DNA from: Bacteroidales bacterium
Lineage (GTDB): Bacteria; Bacteroidota; Bacteroidia; Bacteroidales; JAADJA01
NCBI GenBank assembly: GCA_021106665.1
Contig: JAIOTR010000417.1
Coordinates: forward strand, 1-18,536
Direction: 5' to 3'
Length of the DNA stretch: 18,536 nucleotides
Part shown: piece by piece, positions 1-7,977 of the stretch
How positions within the stretch are numbered: the stretch's first letter is position 1
Layout of the letters: the number at the start of each line of letters is the position of its first letter
Translations under genes and position numbers: made by a program
The notes under the pieces: model-generated
The model's database searches: none
What the model was told of the DNA's origin: nothing
The model's input: the letters and a program-made list of their open reading frames with translations, nothing else

Positions 1-260
1 GCAACATTATCGTAATTTACCGAAATATCAATCTTATACAGTGTTTCCAACAAATCCATTTCTGTCTTCAATTGGTGGGCATACATATCTCTTTTACCAA
101 TCAACTGCATCCTGTGAGAATCAAAAACATCGCTCTGCTTCCCGTAATCATGGGCACTTTTCTCTGCTTCATGCATGGCAGTTTCAAGATGTTTTACTTT
201 CTCAAGATGTGCTTCTATGCACTTATCATAAATTTTTTTCTTTAACAATCTGTTATCCAT
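1..260 (-). CDS. Partial Gre-like coiled-coil protein (N-terminal part)
   Basis: An open frame on the minus strand begins with ATG at 260 and runs without a stop off the left edge, giving 86 visible residues. It starts MDNRLLKKKIYDKC and continues as a charged, helical, coiled-coil-like segment with a KSAHDYGKQSDVFDSHR stretch. That pattern resembles the N-terminal domain of GreA/GreB-like proteins of Bacteroidota, which are often annotated only as hypothetical or wrongly as 3-oxoacyl-ACP synthase. The resemblance is from memory, and the C-terminal domain lies outside the window, so function is not assigned. An in-frame ATG at 269 is an alternative start; a stop (TGA, 285-287) closes the frame further upstream. 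A -7-like TACATTTG sits at 286-293 on the same strand. It is divergent from the DUF5063 gene. Confidence 0.72.
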   Translation of the reverse strand, partial: MDNRLLKKKIYDKCIEAHLEKVKHLETAMHEAEKSAHDYGKQSDVFDSHRMQLIGKRDMYAHQLKTEMDLLETLYKIDISVNYDNV

Positions 261-285
261 CTTAAACATCACTTTACAACTTTTT

Positions 286-319
286 CAAATGTAGGAAATT
301 TTAACGAGATTTGCTACAA
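286..319 (-). promoter_or_regulatory. Candidate promoter of the left-edge gene
   Basis: On the minus strand TACATTTG (286-293) matches the Bacteroidota -7 consensus TAnnTTTG. A TTG (317-319) lies 23 nt further upstream, at the long end of the spacing described for this promoter class. The -7 element is about 20-30 bases before the start candidates. No transcript evidence is available. Confidence 0.4.
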
Positions 320-379
320 AATATTTCAACATTTTTATAATTTTTGTAACATTCATACTTTTAACTTAAAATTTTAATA

Positions 380-931
380 ATGACAGATGTACCAAACAGT
401 CCTGTTTACTCGAAAAATGTCCTTGAATTTTTAACAGTTGCCAACGATTATTGTTTAATGATGGCAAAGATTAATAATACCACAAAATCTTTTCTAATAG
501 ATTATTTACAGAAGGTTTGTCCGTTGCTGTATGTCAAAGCATCATTATTGCCTGATATTAAAATACTAAATCCTGAAGCCAATGAACGTTTCGTTACCGA
601 AGAAGAATGGGAATCACTGTTTAATGAAATAAGAAAAAAGTTTTCGAAGGACGATGAGTTTTGGTACATCAATAATGCAAGCGAGCATAATGACTCAATT
701 AAAGCAAGCCTGGCTGAATCTTTTACAGACATTTACCAGGATTTAAAAGACTTTTTACTGCTGTATCAAAAAAATTCAATGGATGCTAAAGAAAATGCGG
801 TTGGTGAAGTGAAGCTAGCATTTGAAAAAAGGTGGGGATTCAGATTAGTAAATGCGCATAAAGTACTCCATTACATTATTATGGCAGGTAATCAGCAGGA
901 TAACTCATTCGAAATACCTGAACTTTTCTAA
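380..931 (+). CDS. DUF5063 family protein
   Basis: A 183-residue soluble protein with no signal peptide or membrane segment. I recognise the DUF5063 pattern common in Bacteroidota: an N-terminal helix with EFLTVANDYC (about residues 15-24), then DYLQKVCPLLYVKASLLP (about 41-58), and a C-terminal WGFRLVNAHKVLHYI block (about 152-166). The length suits the family. No biochemical function is known to me. In other Bacteroidota it is often found near a 3'-5' exonuclease gene, but none is visible here. The start ATG is 380. A TATAATTTTTG at 336-346 is one base too long for a perfect -7 element. The stop codon (929-931) overlaps the stop of the convergent histidine kinase by 3 bases, so no terminator separates the two genes. 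Confidence 0.85.
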   Translation: MTDVPNSPVYSKNVLEFLTVANDYCLMMAKINNTTKSFLIDYLQKVCPLLYVKASLLPDIKILNPEANERFVTEEEWESLFNEIRKKFSKDDEFWYINNASEHNDSIKASLAESFTDIYQDLKDFLLLYQKNSMDAKENAVGEVKLAFEKRWGFRLVNAHKVLHYIIMAGNQQDNSFEIPELF

Positions 932-2787
932 TTGATAAATAAGTCCATGGTTTGTAGCAGTCTCCTCCTGTTAATGGGTTTGCTGATATAATCATCACAT
1001 CCTACCTGTATACTTTTTTGCTGGTCGTCAGCCATAGCATAAGCTGTTTGCGCAATTACAGGAATCGATTGCCTTATTTCCTTTATCCTCCTTGTTGCTT
1101 CATACCCATCCATTTCTGGTAATTTAATATCCATTAACACAAGGTCAATATCAGGATTATTTTCTGCTATTTCAACAGCTTCTACACCATTTTTAGCATG
1201 TATTATATTAATATTGGTCGATTTCAAAACTTCTTTCAGATAAATATAACTCATTTCATCATCTTCAACAATCAATACATTTTTATCATTCCAGATATAT
1301 TTTGCCTTAAGCTCTTTGGATGTAAGAATTTTATCATTGCCATTTAAAGTTATTACTGAATCTGGTATGGTGAAAAAGAACTCTGATCCCTTTGTAATTT
1401 CAGAATCAAACCAAACTCTACCACCTAACATTTCTACAAGTTCTTTTACAATTGTTAAACCCAAACCGGTACCACCGTATAGTTTTGAAATATCGTGTTC
1501 AATTTTAGAGAATTTTCGAAACACGGATTTTTGTAAATCTTCCTCAATACCAATTCCTGTATCTTTAACGAAAACTAATAAATCTTTTTTCCCACTTTTA
1601 TTTTTTTTATCCTGGATTTTACATCCAATTTCCACAAAACCCTCTTCAGTATATTTTAAGGCATTTCCAATCAGATTGATAAGTATTTGCCAAACCAATT
1701 TTCTGTCGGAATCAATAATGGTGCTGCCATCAAAATTTATCTTCAATCTTAATTCAACATTATCTTTCTGTTTATATAATTCATCATTATTAAAATGGTC
1801 ATAAATTTCGGTCATAAAGGTTGTAATCAAAAATTCCTCCTTTTCTATTTGAATTTGATTTGTTTCAATCCTTGCCAGGTCAATTACGTCATTTATGATT
1901 TTCAAAATGGACTTACCGCAGGTTTTAATAATATTTATATATTTTTCCTTTTCCTGTCCATCAAGATCAGCCTTACGCATTAACTCAGAAAAGCCTAAAA
2001 TACCATTCAACGGGGTTCTTATCTCATGGCTAATACTTAACAATAAAGATGAATCGATATTTTCAGGGAACATATCCGAACTAATCTCTGGGATATGCTC
2101 TTTTTTCTTTTGATGATAACGCTTTATCTCTTCTTTGAGTTGTTTATTTACTTCTTCCAGTTCACTCGACCGCTCACGCACTTTTTTCTCAAACGATGCA
2201 TTTAGAATCTTTAATTCTTCAAGTAGAGTAAGTTTATCCAGTTTTTCTATTGCCGTATTAATGATTTGTTTTATGGCAATACTGAATGAGGAAAGGTTGA
2301 GGTCTTTTTTCTCACTTTCAAAAAATACAAATATTCCAAAAGGAATATATAAGCTTTGAAAAGGAAAAACAGAAACAAATTCAGGTTGAAATGGGAAATC
2401 CTGACTAATTGTAAAACTATCTTTTTCGAATAATTCTTTATCAATAAAATACGGACCCAGCCTAACTTTAGTCAATATTGAGTCAGACAGACTAAATGGA
2501 CATTTCCTTAGATGGCTGTTTTCAAGGGAAGAGTAATGGTTTAGCAGAGATAATTTATCATTAGAAATTTGGCAGCAGAAAGAAACAGGTATATCCCGAA
2601 TCATTGAAATGCGTTCGAGCAAATTAAATAACAGGTCATCAATATCTCCGGCCTGATCAATCGTATCGGAAACAAGCCACAGCAAGAGTTTTTCCTCCAT
2701 ACGCTCTGCTAAGTGTTCATTTCGCTGCTCCTGAAGTTTAATTCGGAGTTTCAATTCATTAAATATAGAATCCTGATTAATAGCCAT
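928..2787 (-). CDS. Soluble hybrid sensor histidine kinase / response regulator
   Basis: A 619-residue hybrid kinase with no transmembrane segment or signal peptide, so a cytoplasmic signal is inferred. Order: an N-terminal helical region and a poorly conserved, GAF-like sensory region (about 1-180), a coiled coil (about 185-230), a HisKA dimerisation domain with SISHEIRTPLNG and phospho-acceptor His254, and a HATPase_c domain with N box NLIGNALKYT (371-380), G1 DTGIG (409-413) and G2 GGTGLGL (438-444). A C-terminal receiver domain follows with acidic pocket EDD (508-510), phospho-acceptor Asp553 in LMDIKLPEMDG, Thr581 and Lys603. All catalytic residues are present, so kinase and phosphorelay activity are expected. 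There is no DNA-binding output domain and no adjacent partner regulator. It is divergent from feoAB across a 573-base gap and overlaps DUF5063 tail to tail. The signal sensed is unknown. Confidence 0.95.
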   Translation of the reverse strand: MAINQDSIFNELKLRIKLQEQRNEHLAERMEEKLLLWLVSDTIDQAGDIDDLLFNLLERISMIRDIPVSFCCQISNDKLSLLNHYSSLENSHLRKCPFSLSDSILTKVRLGPYFIDKELFEKDSFTISQDFPFQPEFVSVFPFQSLYIPFGIFVFFESEKKDLNLSSFSIAIKQIINTAIEKLDKLTLLEELKILNASFEKKVRERSSELEEVNKQLKEEIKRYHQKKKEHIPEISSDMFPENIDSSLLLSISHEIRTPLNGILGFSELMRKADLDGQEKEKYINIIKTCGKSILKIINDVIDLARIETNQIQIEKEEFLITTFMTEIYDHFNNDELYKQKDNVELRLKINFDGSTIIDSDRKLVWQILINLIGNALKYTEEGFVEIGCKIQDKKNKSGKKDLLVFVKDTGIGIEEDLQKSVFRKFSKIEHDISKLYGGTGLGLTIVKELVEMLGGRVWFDSEITKGSEFFFTIPDSVITLNGNDKILTSKELKAKYIWNDKNVLIVEDDEMSYIYLKEVLKSTNINIIHAKNGVEAVEIAENNPDIDLVLMDIKLPEMDGYEATRRIKEIRQSIPVIAQTAYAMADDQQKSIQVGCDDYISKPINRRRLLQTMDLFIN

Positions 2788-2807
2788 TCCTATTAATTAC
2801 CTCTGAT

Positions 2808-2815
2808 CAAATGTA
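2808..2815 (-). promoter_or_regulatory. Candidate -7 element for the hybrid kinase gene
   Basis: Minus-strand TACATTTG fits TAnnTTTG exactly and lies 21 bases before the kinase ATG. No TTG occurs 17-23 nt further upstream, so a -33 element is missing. The octamer is identical to the one at 286-293. Confidence 0.35.
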
Positions 2816-3100
2816 AATTGCTTTAACCAGATAGATAATCCTCAAATATTTTTAGTGTATTAAAATGATCTGTTAATATATCTCAGATTTAGCCTTAAAT
2901 CATAAATGACCTAACCCATATCAAAAAAACCAGATTTTAATTAAATAAACAGGTATTTGAATAATCTGTCTGCTCGCAAGCAATGTTGTCAAATTTGGTT
3001 CCATAATAAATCTATTCTTAATTAATAATAGGAATGACTAGCTCTTTATGCTTATAATTACCAACATATAAAAGTTATTAACCTTCATTTATTAATAACT

Positions 3101-3169
3101 ATTTTGGGAAATGTGTTTCATTTTGGCAAACGTACTCCCAATATTGGAAACTATTACAAATTTGAGAAC
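3101..3169 (+). repeat. Phased array of four ATTTTGGnAAA-like direct repeats
   Basis: Four related 11-mers start at 3101 (ATTTTGGGAAA), 3120 (ATTTTGGCAAA), 3141 (ATATTGGAAAC) and 3159 (AATTTGAGAAC). The first two differ at one base; the third and fourth match the first at 8 of 11. Start-to-start spacings are 19, 21 and 18 bases, about two helical turns, so all units would face one side of the DNA. The second unit is embedded in GTTTCATTTTGGCAAAC (3115-3131), an interrupted inverted repeat. The array lies about 130-200 bases upstream of the feoAB promoter and over 300 bases upstream of the kinase start, an enhancer-like position. No binding protein is identified. Confidence 0.5.
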
Positions 3170-3300
3170 AGCCATCAATATATACTCATATTTGGACTTT
3201 AGCGCAATTTATTTTGCAATTATCACCCCCTCAATTTATCTATTGTCAAAAATCTCTTTAGAATTTTTTGACATTCCATTCTAAATTACACTATGATTTC

Positions 3301-3328
3301 TTGCCAATTGGATTTTACAATATATTTG
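3301..3328 (+). promoter_or_regulatory. Promoter of feoAB
   Basis: TTG (3301-3303), a 17-base spacer and TATATTTG (3321-3328) match the Bacteroidota consensus (TTG at -33, TAnnTTTG at -7) exactly. Transcription would start near 3335, giving a leader of about 25 bases before the ATG at 3361. This is the best-matching promoter in the window. I see no Fur-type palindrome over it. Confidence 0.65.
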
Positions 3329-3360
3329 CACCAATTTGTATTTAGTCTAAATTACCAATA

Positions 3361-5889
3361 ATGACATTATACAACCTTGAACAAGGAGAAAAGGGTGTTA
3401 TAGTTAAAATACGCGGGAGAGGTGCTTTTAGAAAACGTATTACTGAAATGGGTTTTGTAAAAGGTAAAACTATAACCGTTATTAAAAAGGCGCCTTTAAG
3501 AGATCCCATCGAATATAATATAATGGGATATGAGGTTTCTTTACGTCAAAGTGAAGCCCGTCTTGTAGAAGTCATTACTGCTCAAGAAGCCAAGAAGCTA
3601 TCTCCTCAAAATAAAAAATTCAATGGCACTATAGATGAAAAACTTTTAAAAACCACGGCCAGAAAAAAAGGTAAAGTAATAGATGTTGCGCTTGTAGGAA
3701 ATCCAAATTGTGGCAAAACAACCATCTTCAATTATGCCTCCAAATCTAAAGAACATGTCGGTAATTATGGGGGAGTCACAGTTGATTCAAAGCAAGCCAA
3801 GTTCGAACTTGAGGGATACACCTTTAATATTATTGATTTACCCGGAACATATTCATTAACGGCATACTCACCTGAAGAACTTTATGTAAGAAAATACATT
3901 CTCGGTTTTCATCCGGATATAGTAATCAATGTTGTGGATGCATCAAATATTGAACGAAATCTTTACCTGACCACACAACTAATTGACATGGACATCAAGG
4001 TTGTTATTGCCTTGAACATGTTTGACGAGATGGAAAGTAAAGGGGATAAATTCGATTTTGATAATTTGGGTGATATGATTGGAATCCCTTTTATTCCAAC
4101 TGTAGGATCGAAGGGCAAAGGGATTACAAAACTTTTTAAAAAGGTAATTGATGTATATGAAGATATTGAACCTTCAGTTAGGCATATTCATATAAATTAT
4201 GGGGATAATGTTGAGAATTCAATAGGAAATATACAAGAACAGATAAGGGAAAACAAGGGGTTGGCTGATAAAGTTTCAACGCGATTTTATGCAATTAAGC
4301 TAATTGAAAAAGATAAAAGCGCTCATTTTTCACTTTCTCGTACAAAAAATTATAAAAAAATAAAGGAAACAACTGATAATGAGATCAGCGAATTAGAATC
4401 GATCTTTAAAGAAGATAGTGAAACCTTAATAACAGATGCTAAATATGGTTTTATTAATGGCGCTTTAAAAGAAACCCTTAAACCCAATAGGTTTAAAAAG
4501 AAATTAAAAACCGATACCGAAATTATTGATACTTTTTTAACCCATAAAATATTTGGGTTTCCCATTTTTATATTCTTTTTATGGATCATGTTTCAGGCTA
4601 CATTTAAGCTTGGGGTGTATCCGAAATCATGGATAGAGTACCTTGTAGAATTATCAGGCAGAGGATTGAACATTTTATTACCCGATTCAATAATCAAAGA
4701 CCTGTTAATTAATGGAATTATCAATGGGGTTGGTGGTGTTATTGTTTTTTTACCAAATATTCTAATCCTCTTTTTCTTCATATCCTTTATGGAAGATTCC
4801 GGATACATGGCCCGGGCTGCATTTATCATGGATAAACTGATGCATAAGATTGGGTTGCATGGTAAGTCCTTTATTCCACTTATTATGGGATTTGGTTGCA
4901 ATGTGCCGGCTATCATGGCAACACGTACCCTGGAAAATAAAAATGACAGACTTTTAACCATGTTAATAAATCCATTCATGTCGTGCAGCGCCCGTTTGCC
5001 TGTATATATTCTCATTATCAGTGCATTTTTCCCAAAAAATGGAGTTACAATGCTTTTCTCGGTTTATGGTATCGGTATATTTTTCGCAATAATGTTCGCT
5101 ATATTATTTAAAAAAACCATATTTAAATCAGAAGAGGCTCCCTTTGTTATGGAATTGCCACCATACAGGCTACCAACACTGCGGACAACAATCACGCATA
5201 TGTGGTATAAGGGATCTCAGTACCTTAGAAAAATGGGCGGCGTGATATTAATAGCTTCTTTAATAATTTGGTCGTTGGGATATTTTCCTATAAATTCCCA
5301 GAAAGCTGAAGAATATGATCAATTGATCAATCAGACTGAAATGCACTATAATAAATTGCTTGAAAAAAAAACAAATAATAATGAAGATATCAGCAAATTG
5401 AACCAAGAGAAAACATCAAAAATAGAAGAGCTAAAACTGAATAAAAATAATTATTTACAAGAAAACTCATTTATTGGAATAATCGGCCAATACATCGAAC
5501 CGGTGATGCGGCCATTAGGTTTCGATTGGAAAATGAGTGTCAGTCTTTTAGCTGGTGTTGCCGCAAAAGAGGTTGTAATTAGTACTTTAGGGATATTGTA
5601 CCATATTGAAACCGATCCTGGAGAAAATTCAGAACTATTGGAAAACAGATTGCAAAACGCAAAATATTCCGAAGGGATATATACCGGACATCCTGTTTTT
5701 ACAAAAGTAACTGCTTTCGCTTATCTGATGTTTGTCCTTTTATATTTTCCATGTGTCGCTGTTGTGGCAGCTATTAAAAAAGAATCAGGGCAATGGAAGT
5801 GGGCTATTTTTACTATCACGTACACAACTGCAGTAGCATGGGTAGTTGCATTTATAGTAAACCAGGTAGGTTCCTTTTTAATTAATTAA
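3361..5889 (+). CDS. feoB: FeoA-FeoB fusion, ferrous iron transporter
   Basis: An 842-residue fusion that imports Fe2+ across the inner membrane. Residues 1-72 form a FeoA-like SH3 domain (ITEMGFVKGKTITV). After a linker comes the FeoB G domain: G1 GNPNCGKT (113-120), G2 Thr140, G3 DLPG (159-162) and G4 NMFD (219-222), followed by a helical bundle. The membrane part starts near residue 395 and has both conserved gate motifs, GCNVPA (512-517) and CSARLPV (542-548), plus the late Cys798 in YFPC. Residues about 645-705 form a charged coiled-coil-like insert between membrane segments, rich in Lys, Glu and Asn. The fusion is usual in Bacteroidota and removes the need for a separate feoA; no feoC is present. 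It is transcribed alone from its own promoter and ends against a convergent TPR gene. Confidence 0.97.
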   Translation: MTLYNLEQGEKGVIVKIRGRGAFRKRITEMGFVKGKTITVIKKAPLRDPIEYNIMGYEVSLRQSEARLVEVITAQEAKKLSPQNKKFNGTIDEKLLKTTARKKGKVIDVALVGNPNCGKTTIFNYASKSKEHVGNYGGVTVDSKQAKFELEGYTFNIIDLPGTYSLTAYSPEELYVRKYILGFHPDIVINVVDASNIERNLYLTTQLIDMDIKVVIALNMFDEMESKGDKFDFDNLGDMIGIPFIPTVGSKGKGITKLFKKVIDVYEDIEPSVRHIHINYGDNVENSIGNIQEQIRENKGLADKVSTRFYAIKLIEKDKSAHFSLSRTKNYKKIKETTDNEISELESIFKEDSETLITDAKYGFINGALKETLKPNRFKKKLKTDTEIIDTFLTHKIFGFPIFIFFLWIMFQATFKLGVYPKSWIEYLVELSGRGLNILLPDSIIKDLLINGIINGVGGVIVFLPNILILFFFISFMEDSGYMARAAFIMDKLMHKIGLHGKSFIPLIMGFGCNVPAIMATRTLENKNDRLLTMLINPFMSCSARLPVYILIISAFFPKNGVTMLFSVYGIGIFFAIMFAILFKKTIFKSEEAPFVMELPPYRLPTLRTTITHMWYKGSQYLRKMGGVILIASLIIWSLGYFPINSQKAEEYDQLINQTEMHYNKLLEKKTNNNEDISKLNQEKTSKIEELKLNKNNYLQENSFIGIIGQYIEPVMRPLGFDWKMSVSLLAGVAAKEVVISTLGILYHIETDPGENSELLENRLQNAKYSEGIYTGHPVFTKVTAFAYLMFVLLYFPCVAVVAAIKKESGQWKWAIFTITYTTAVAWVVAFIVNQVGSFLIN

Positions 5890-5900
5890 GTTTAAAAAGG
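5873..5900. terminator. Bidirectional hairpin between convergent feoAB and TPR genes
   Basis: CCTTTTTAA (5873-5881) pairs perfectly with TTAAAAAGG (5892-5900) across a 10-base loop. The hairpin covers the feoAB stop codon and the whole 11-base gap, and abuts the stop of the TPR gene. The arms themselves supply a T run in either direction. There is no separate long U tract, so termination is inferred. Confidence 0.5.
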
Positions 5901-6947
5901 TCAGTTATTATTGTCGATCAGGAAATCATCTATGCGATTTAGGCCTTCAACTGCTTTTTCATAATTAGGGCTTAATTCAAGCGCCCGTTTATAATCTTTC
6001 CGCGAATTTTCAATATCTTTTAACAATTCATATGCGAAACCCCTGTTATAAAATGCATCAATGTATTCAGGATTGATTTCTATTGTTTGGGTAAAATAAT
6101 CAACTGCTGTATTAAAGTCCTTTTGAAATACCATATTGATATATCCAATATTATATAGTGCAAAATAAAAATTAGGATCATCATCCAGGATTGAATTATA
6201 AAATTGTATTGCTTTGTCATATTCATTTGTTTCCTGGTAGTAGAGCGCAATATAATAAGTAACTTCTTTATTACCAGGATCAATATTTAAGGCATTATTC
6301 AGGTAATCGACTGCTAACTTATTTTTTTTGCCGGCATATAACATCCCTAACTGTAAATGCGCATCAAAATAATCATTATCAACATCAATTGCTTTTTGAA
6401 AATTACGGATTCCCCGGACAGTATCATTATTTTCGAGTAAAACAACTCCCCGTAAAAAATAAGCTTTTGGGTCAAGGTCATTAATCCCTAAGGCTTGATC
6501 TATGTAACCCAAAGCCTTTTTATAATCACGAAAAATAATATACAATTCAGACAATTTTAACAAAGCGGCGCTATTTTTAGCATCCAGTTTAATTGATTCT
6601 TCCAATGCCACAAGCGCAGCTGGTATTTTACCTAAACCTACATAAATATCGGATAAAGTAATATAAAATCCAGAAAAAACAGAATCGATTCCCAATGCAT
6701 TTCCAATATCAATTAATGCTGCATTATATTCCTCATTTTCATAATACAACTGAGCCCTCATGTGGAAAAGTTCTGCATTCAGCGAATCTGCCCTGATTTT
6801 TTTATTTAACTCATCAATTTGATCTAAAACAGATAAGGGTTTATTTTCAACTGATTCATTTTCCTTAACCTTTTTATTATGCTGACAACTGATCAATAAA
6901 AATGAGCAAAGAATAATAAATATTATAAGATGGCTAAAATCTCTCAT
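5901..6947 (-). CDS. TPR-repeat lipoprotein
   Basis: A 348-residue protein with a lipoprotein signal peptide: a hydrophobic stretch (residues 7-19) and lipobox LLISC with lipidated Cys21 followed by Gln, so probably exported and membrane anchored. After a Lys/Glu-rich linker (about 22-40), residues 57-328 consist of about eight tandem tetratricopeptide repeats with the usual Gly/Ala/Tyr/Pro spacing (for example YDKAIQFYNSILDDDPNF at 243-260). TPR arrays bind proteins; the partner cannot be read from sequence. The gene begins 2 bases after the recA stop on the same strand, so it is almost certainly co-transcribed with recA, although an envelope lipoprotein has no evident link to recombination. 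It ends against feoAB. Confidence 0.9.
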   Translation of the reverse strand: MRDFSHLIIFIILCSFLLISCQHNKKVKENESVENKPLSVLDQIDELNKKIRADSLNAELFHMRAQLYYENEEYNAALIDIGNALGIDSVFSGFYITLSDIYVGLGKIPAALVALEESIKLDAKNSAALLKLSELYIIFRDYKKALGYIDQALGINDLDPKAYFLRGVVLLENNDTVRGIRNFQKAIDVDNDYFDAHLQLGMLYAGKKNKLAVDYLNNALNIDPGNKEVTYYIALYYQETNEYDKAIQFYNSILDDDPNFYFALYNIGYINMVFQKDFNTAVDYFTQTIEINPEYIDAFYNRGFAYELLKDIENSRKDYKRALELSPNYEKAVEGLNRIDDFLIDNNN

Positions 6948-6949
6948 TT

Positions 6950-7954
6950 TTAAGCAATCTTTTCTCTGATGATACCTTCAAGCTCATCAGCCAGTTCAGG
7001 ATTATCAGTTAAAAGACTTTTAACAGCATCCCTTCCCTGGCCTAATTTGGTTTCTCCATAGCTATACCATGATCCGCTTTTCTTTATTATTCCGAATTCA
7101 ACCCCCAAATCAATTATTTCACCCATCTTTGAGAAACCCTTACCATAAATCATATCAATTTCGGCAATTCGAAAAGGAGGAGCTACTTTGTTTTTAACAA
7201 CTTTAACCCTCACCCTGTTACCTATCACCCGATCACCATCCTTAATCTGACTTAATCTCCGGATATCCAATCGAACAGATGTGTAAAATTTCAAAGCATT
7301 TCCTCCGGTAGTTGTTTCAGGGTTTCCAAACATAACGCCAATTTTCTCACGTAATTGGTTAATAAAAACACAACAAGTACCGGTTTTGCTTATTGTAGCA
7401 GTAAGTTTACGCAAGGCTTGTGACATTAGCCTTGCTTGCAATCCCATCTTGGAATCACCCATCTCTCCCTCTATTTCGCTTCTGGGTGTAAGTGCTGCAA
7501 CAGAATCGATTACGATAATATCAATGGCTCCGGAACGGATAAGATTATCTGTGATTTCAAGAGCCTGCTCTCCGTTATCAGGTTGTGATACAAGCAAGTT
7601 TTCAATGTCAACTCCCAGACTTTTAGCATAGAATCTATCGAATGCATGCTCGGCATCGATAAAAGCAGCTATACCTCCTGCTTTTTGTGCTTCTGCGATG
7701 GCATGAATGGCTAACGTAGTTTTACCGGATGCTTCAGGCCCGTATATTTCAACCACTCGTCCCTTCGGAAGTCCACCTATACCAAGAGCTGCATCCAATC
7801 CAATTGAGCCAGATGAAATAGCTGGGATGTTTTCAATGGGCGAATCGCCTAACTTCATAATAGCACCTTTACCATACGATCGTTCAATCTTATCAAGCGT
7901 TAATTGAAGCGCTTTTATCTTTTCTTTATTTATTTCCTGATTATCCTTACTCAT
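6950..7954 (-). CDS. recA: Recombinase RecA
   Basis: A 334-residue RecA, the ATP-dependent strand-exchange protein of homologous recombination and trigger of LexA-type self-cleavage where present. Visible parts: Walker A GPEASGKT (72-79), catalytic Glu102 in DAEHAFD, Walker B IIVIDSVAAL (146-155), loop L1 EIEGEMGDSKMGLQAR (160-175) and loop L2 with NQLREKIGVMFGNPETTTGG (199-218). The C-terminal tail is shorter and less acidic than that of the E. coli protein (353 residues). The gene lies 23 bases after bcp and 2 bases before the TPR gene. No separate promoter fits in the short gap, so it is probably read through from the bcp promoter. I see no SOS box. Confidence 0.98.
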   Translation of the reverse strand: MSKDNQEINKEKIKALQLTLDKIERSYGKGAIMKLGDSPIENIPAISSGSIGLDAALGIGGLPKGRVVEIYGPEASGKTTLAIHAIAEAQKAGGIAAFIDAEHAFDRFYAKSLGVDIENLLVSQPDNGEQALEITDNLIRSGAIDIIVIDSVAALTPRSEIEGEMGDSKMGLQARLMSQALRKLTATISKTGTCCVFINQLREKIGVMFGNPETTTGGNALKFYTSVRLDIRRLSQIKDGDRVIGNRVRVKVVKNKVAPPFRIAEIDMIYGKGFSKMGEIIDLGVEFGIIKKSGSWYSYGETKLGQGRDAVKSLLTDNPELADELEGIIREKIA

Positions 7955-7977
7955 AACTATATTATTATATTTATTAA

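Larger units (their letters stand above)
2788..3360. other. 573-base non-coding gap between divergent kinase and feoAB genes
   Basis: No credible coding frame or RNA gene. It holds a candidate -7 element for the kinase (2808-2815), an 18-of-20 palindrome CTATTCTTAATTAATAATAG (3012-3031), phased ATTTTGG-type repeats (3101-3169) and the feoAB promoter (3301-3328). The gap is much longer than others in this window, which suggests a regulatory load. Confidence 0.7.

Noticed and set aside
41..265. Plus-strand open frame at the left edge
   Set aside because: It lies antisense to a much more protein-like minus-strand frame (1-260) with coiled-coil composition; its own translation is low-complexity and unlike any protein.
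1316..1804. Plus-strand 162-residue frame inside the histidine kinase gene
   Set aside because: It is a shadow of the HATPase_c coding region; Pro/Ser-rich translation is typical of antisense frames.
3118..3215. Possible sigma-54 promoter (TTTTGGCA and TTTGGACTTTAGCGCAA)
   Set aside because: The GG and GC dinucleotides are not 10 bases apart in either candidate, so the -24/-12 consensus is not met.
3301..3360. Fur box or metal riboswitch upstream of feoAB
   Set aside because: The leader is only about 25 bases long and no Fur-type palindrome or riboswitch fold is visible.
4593..5015. Minus-strand 140-residue frame inside feoAB
   Set aside because: It lies opposite the conserved gate motifs of FeoB, with no independent evidence of coding.
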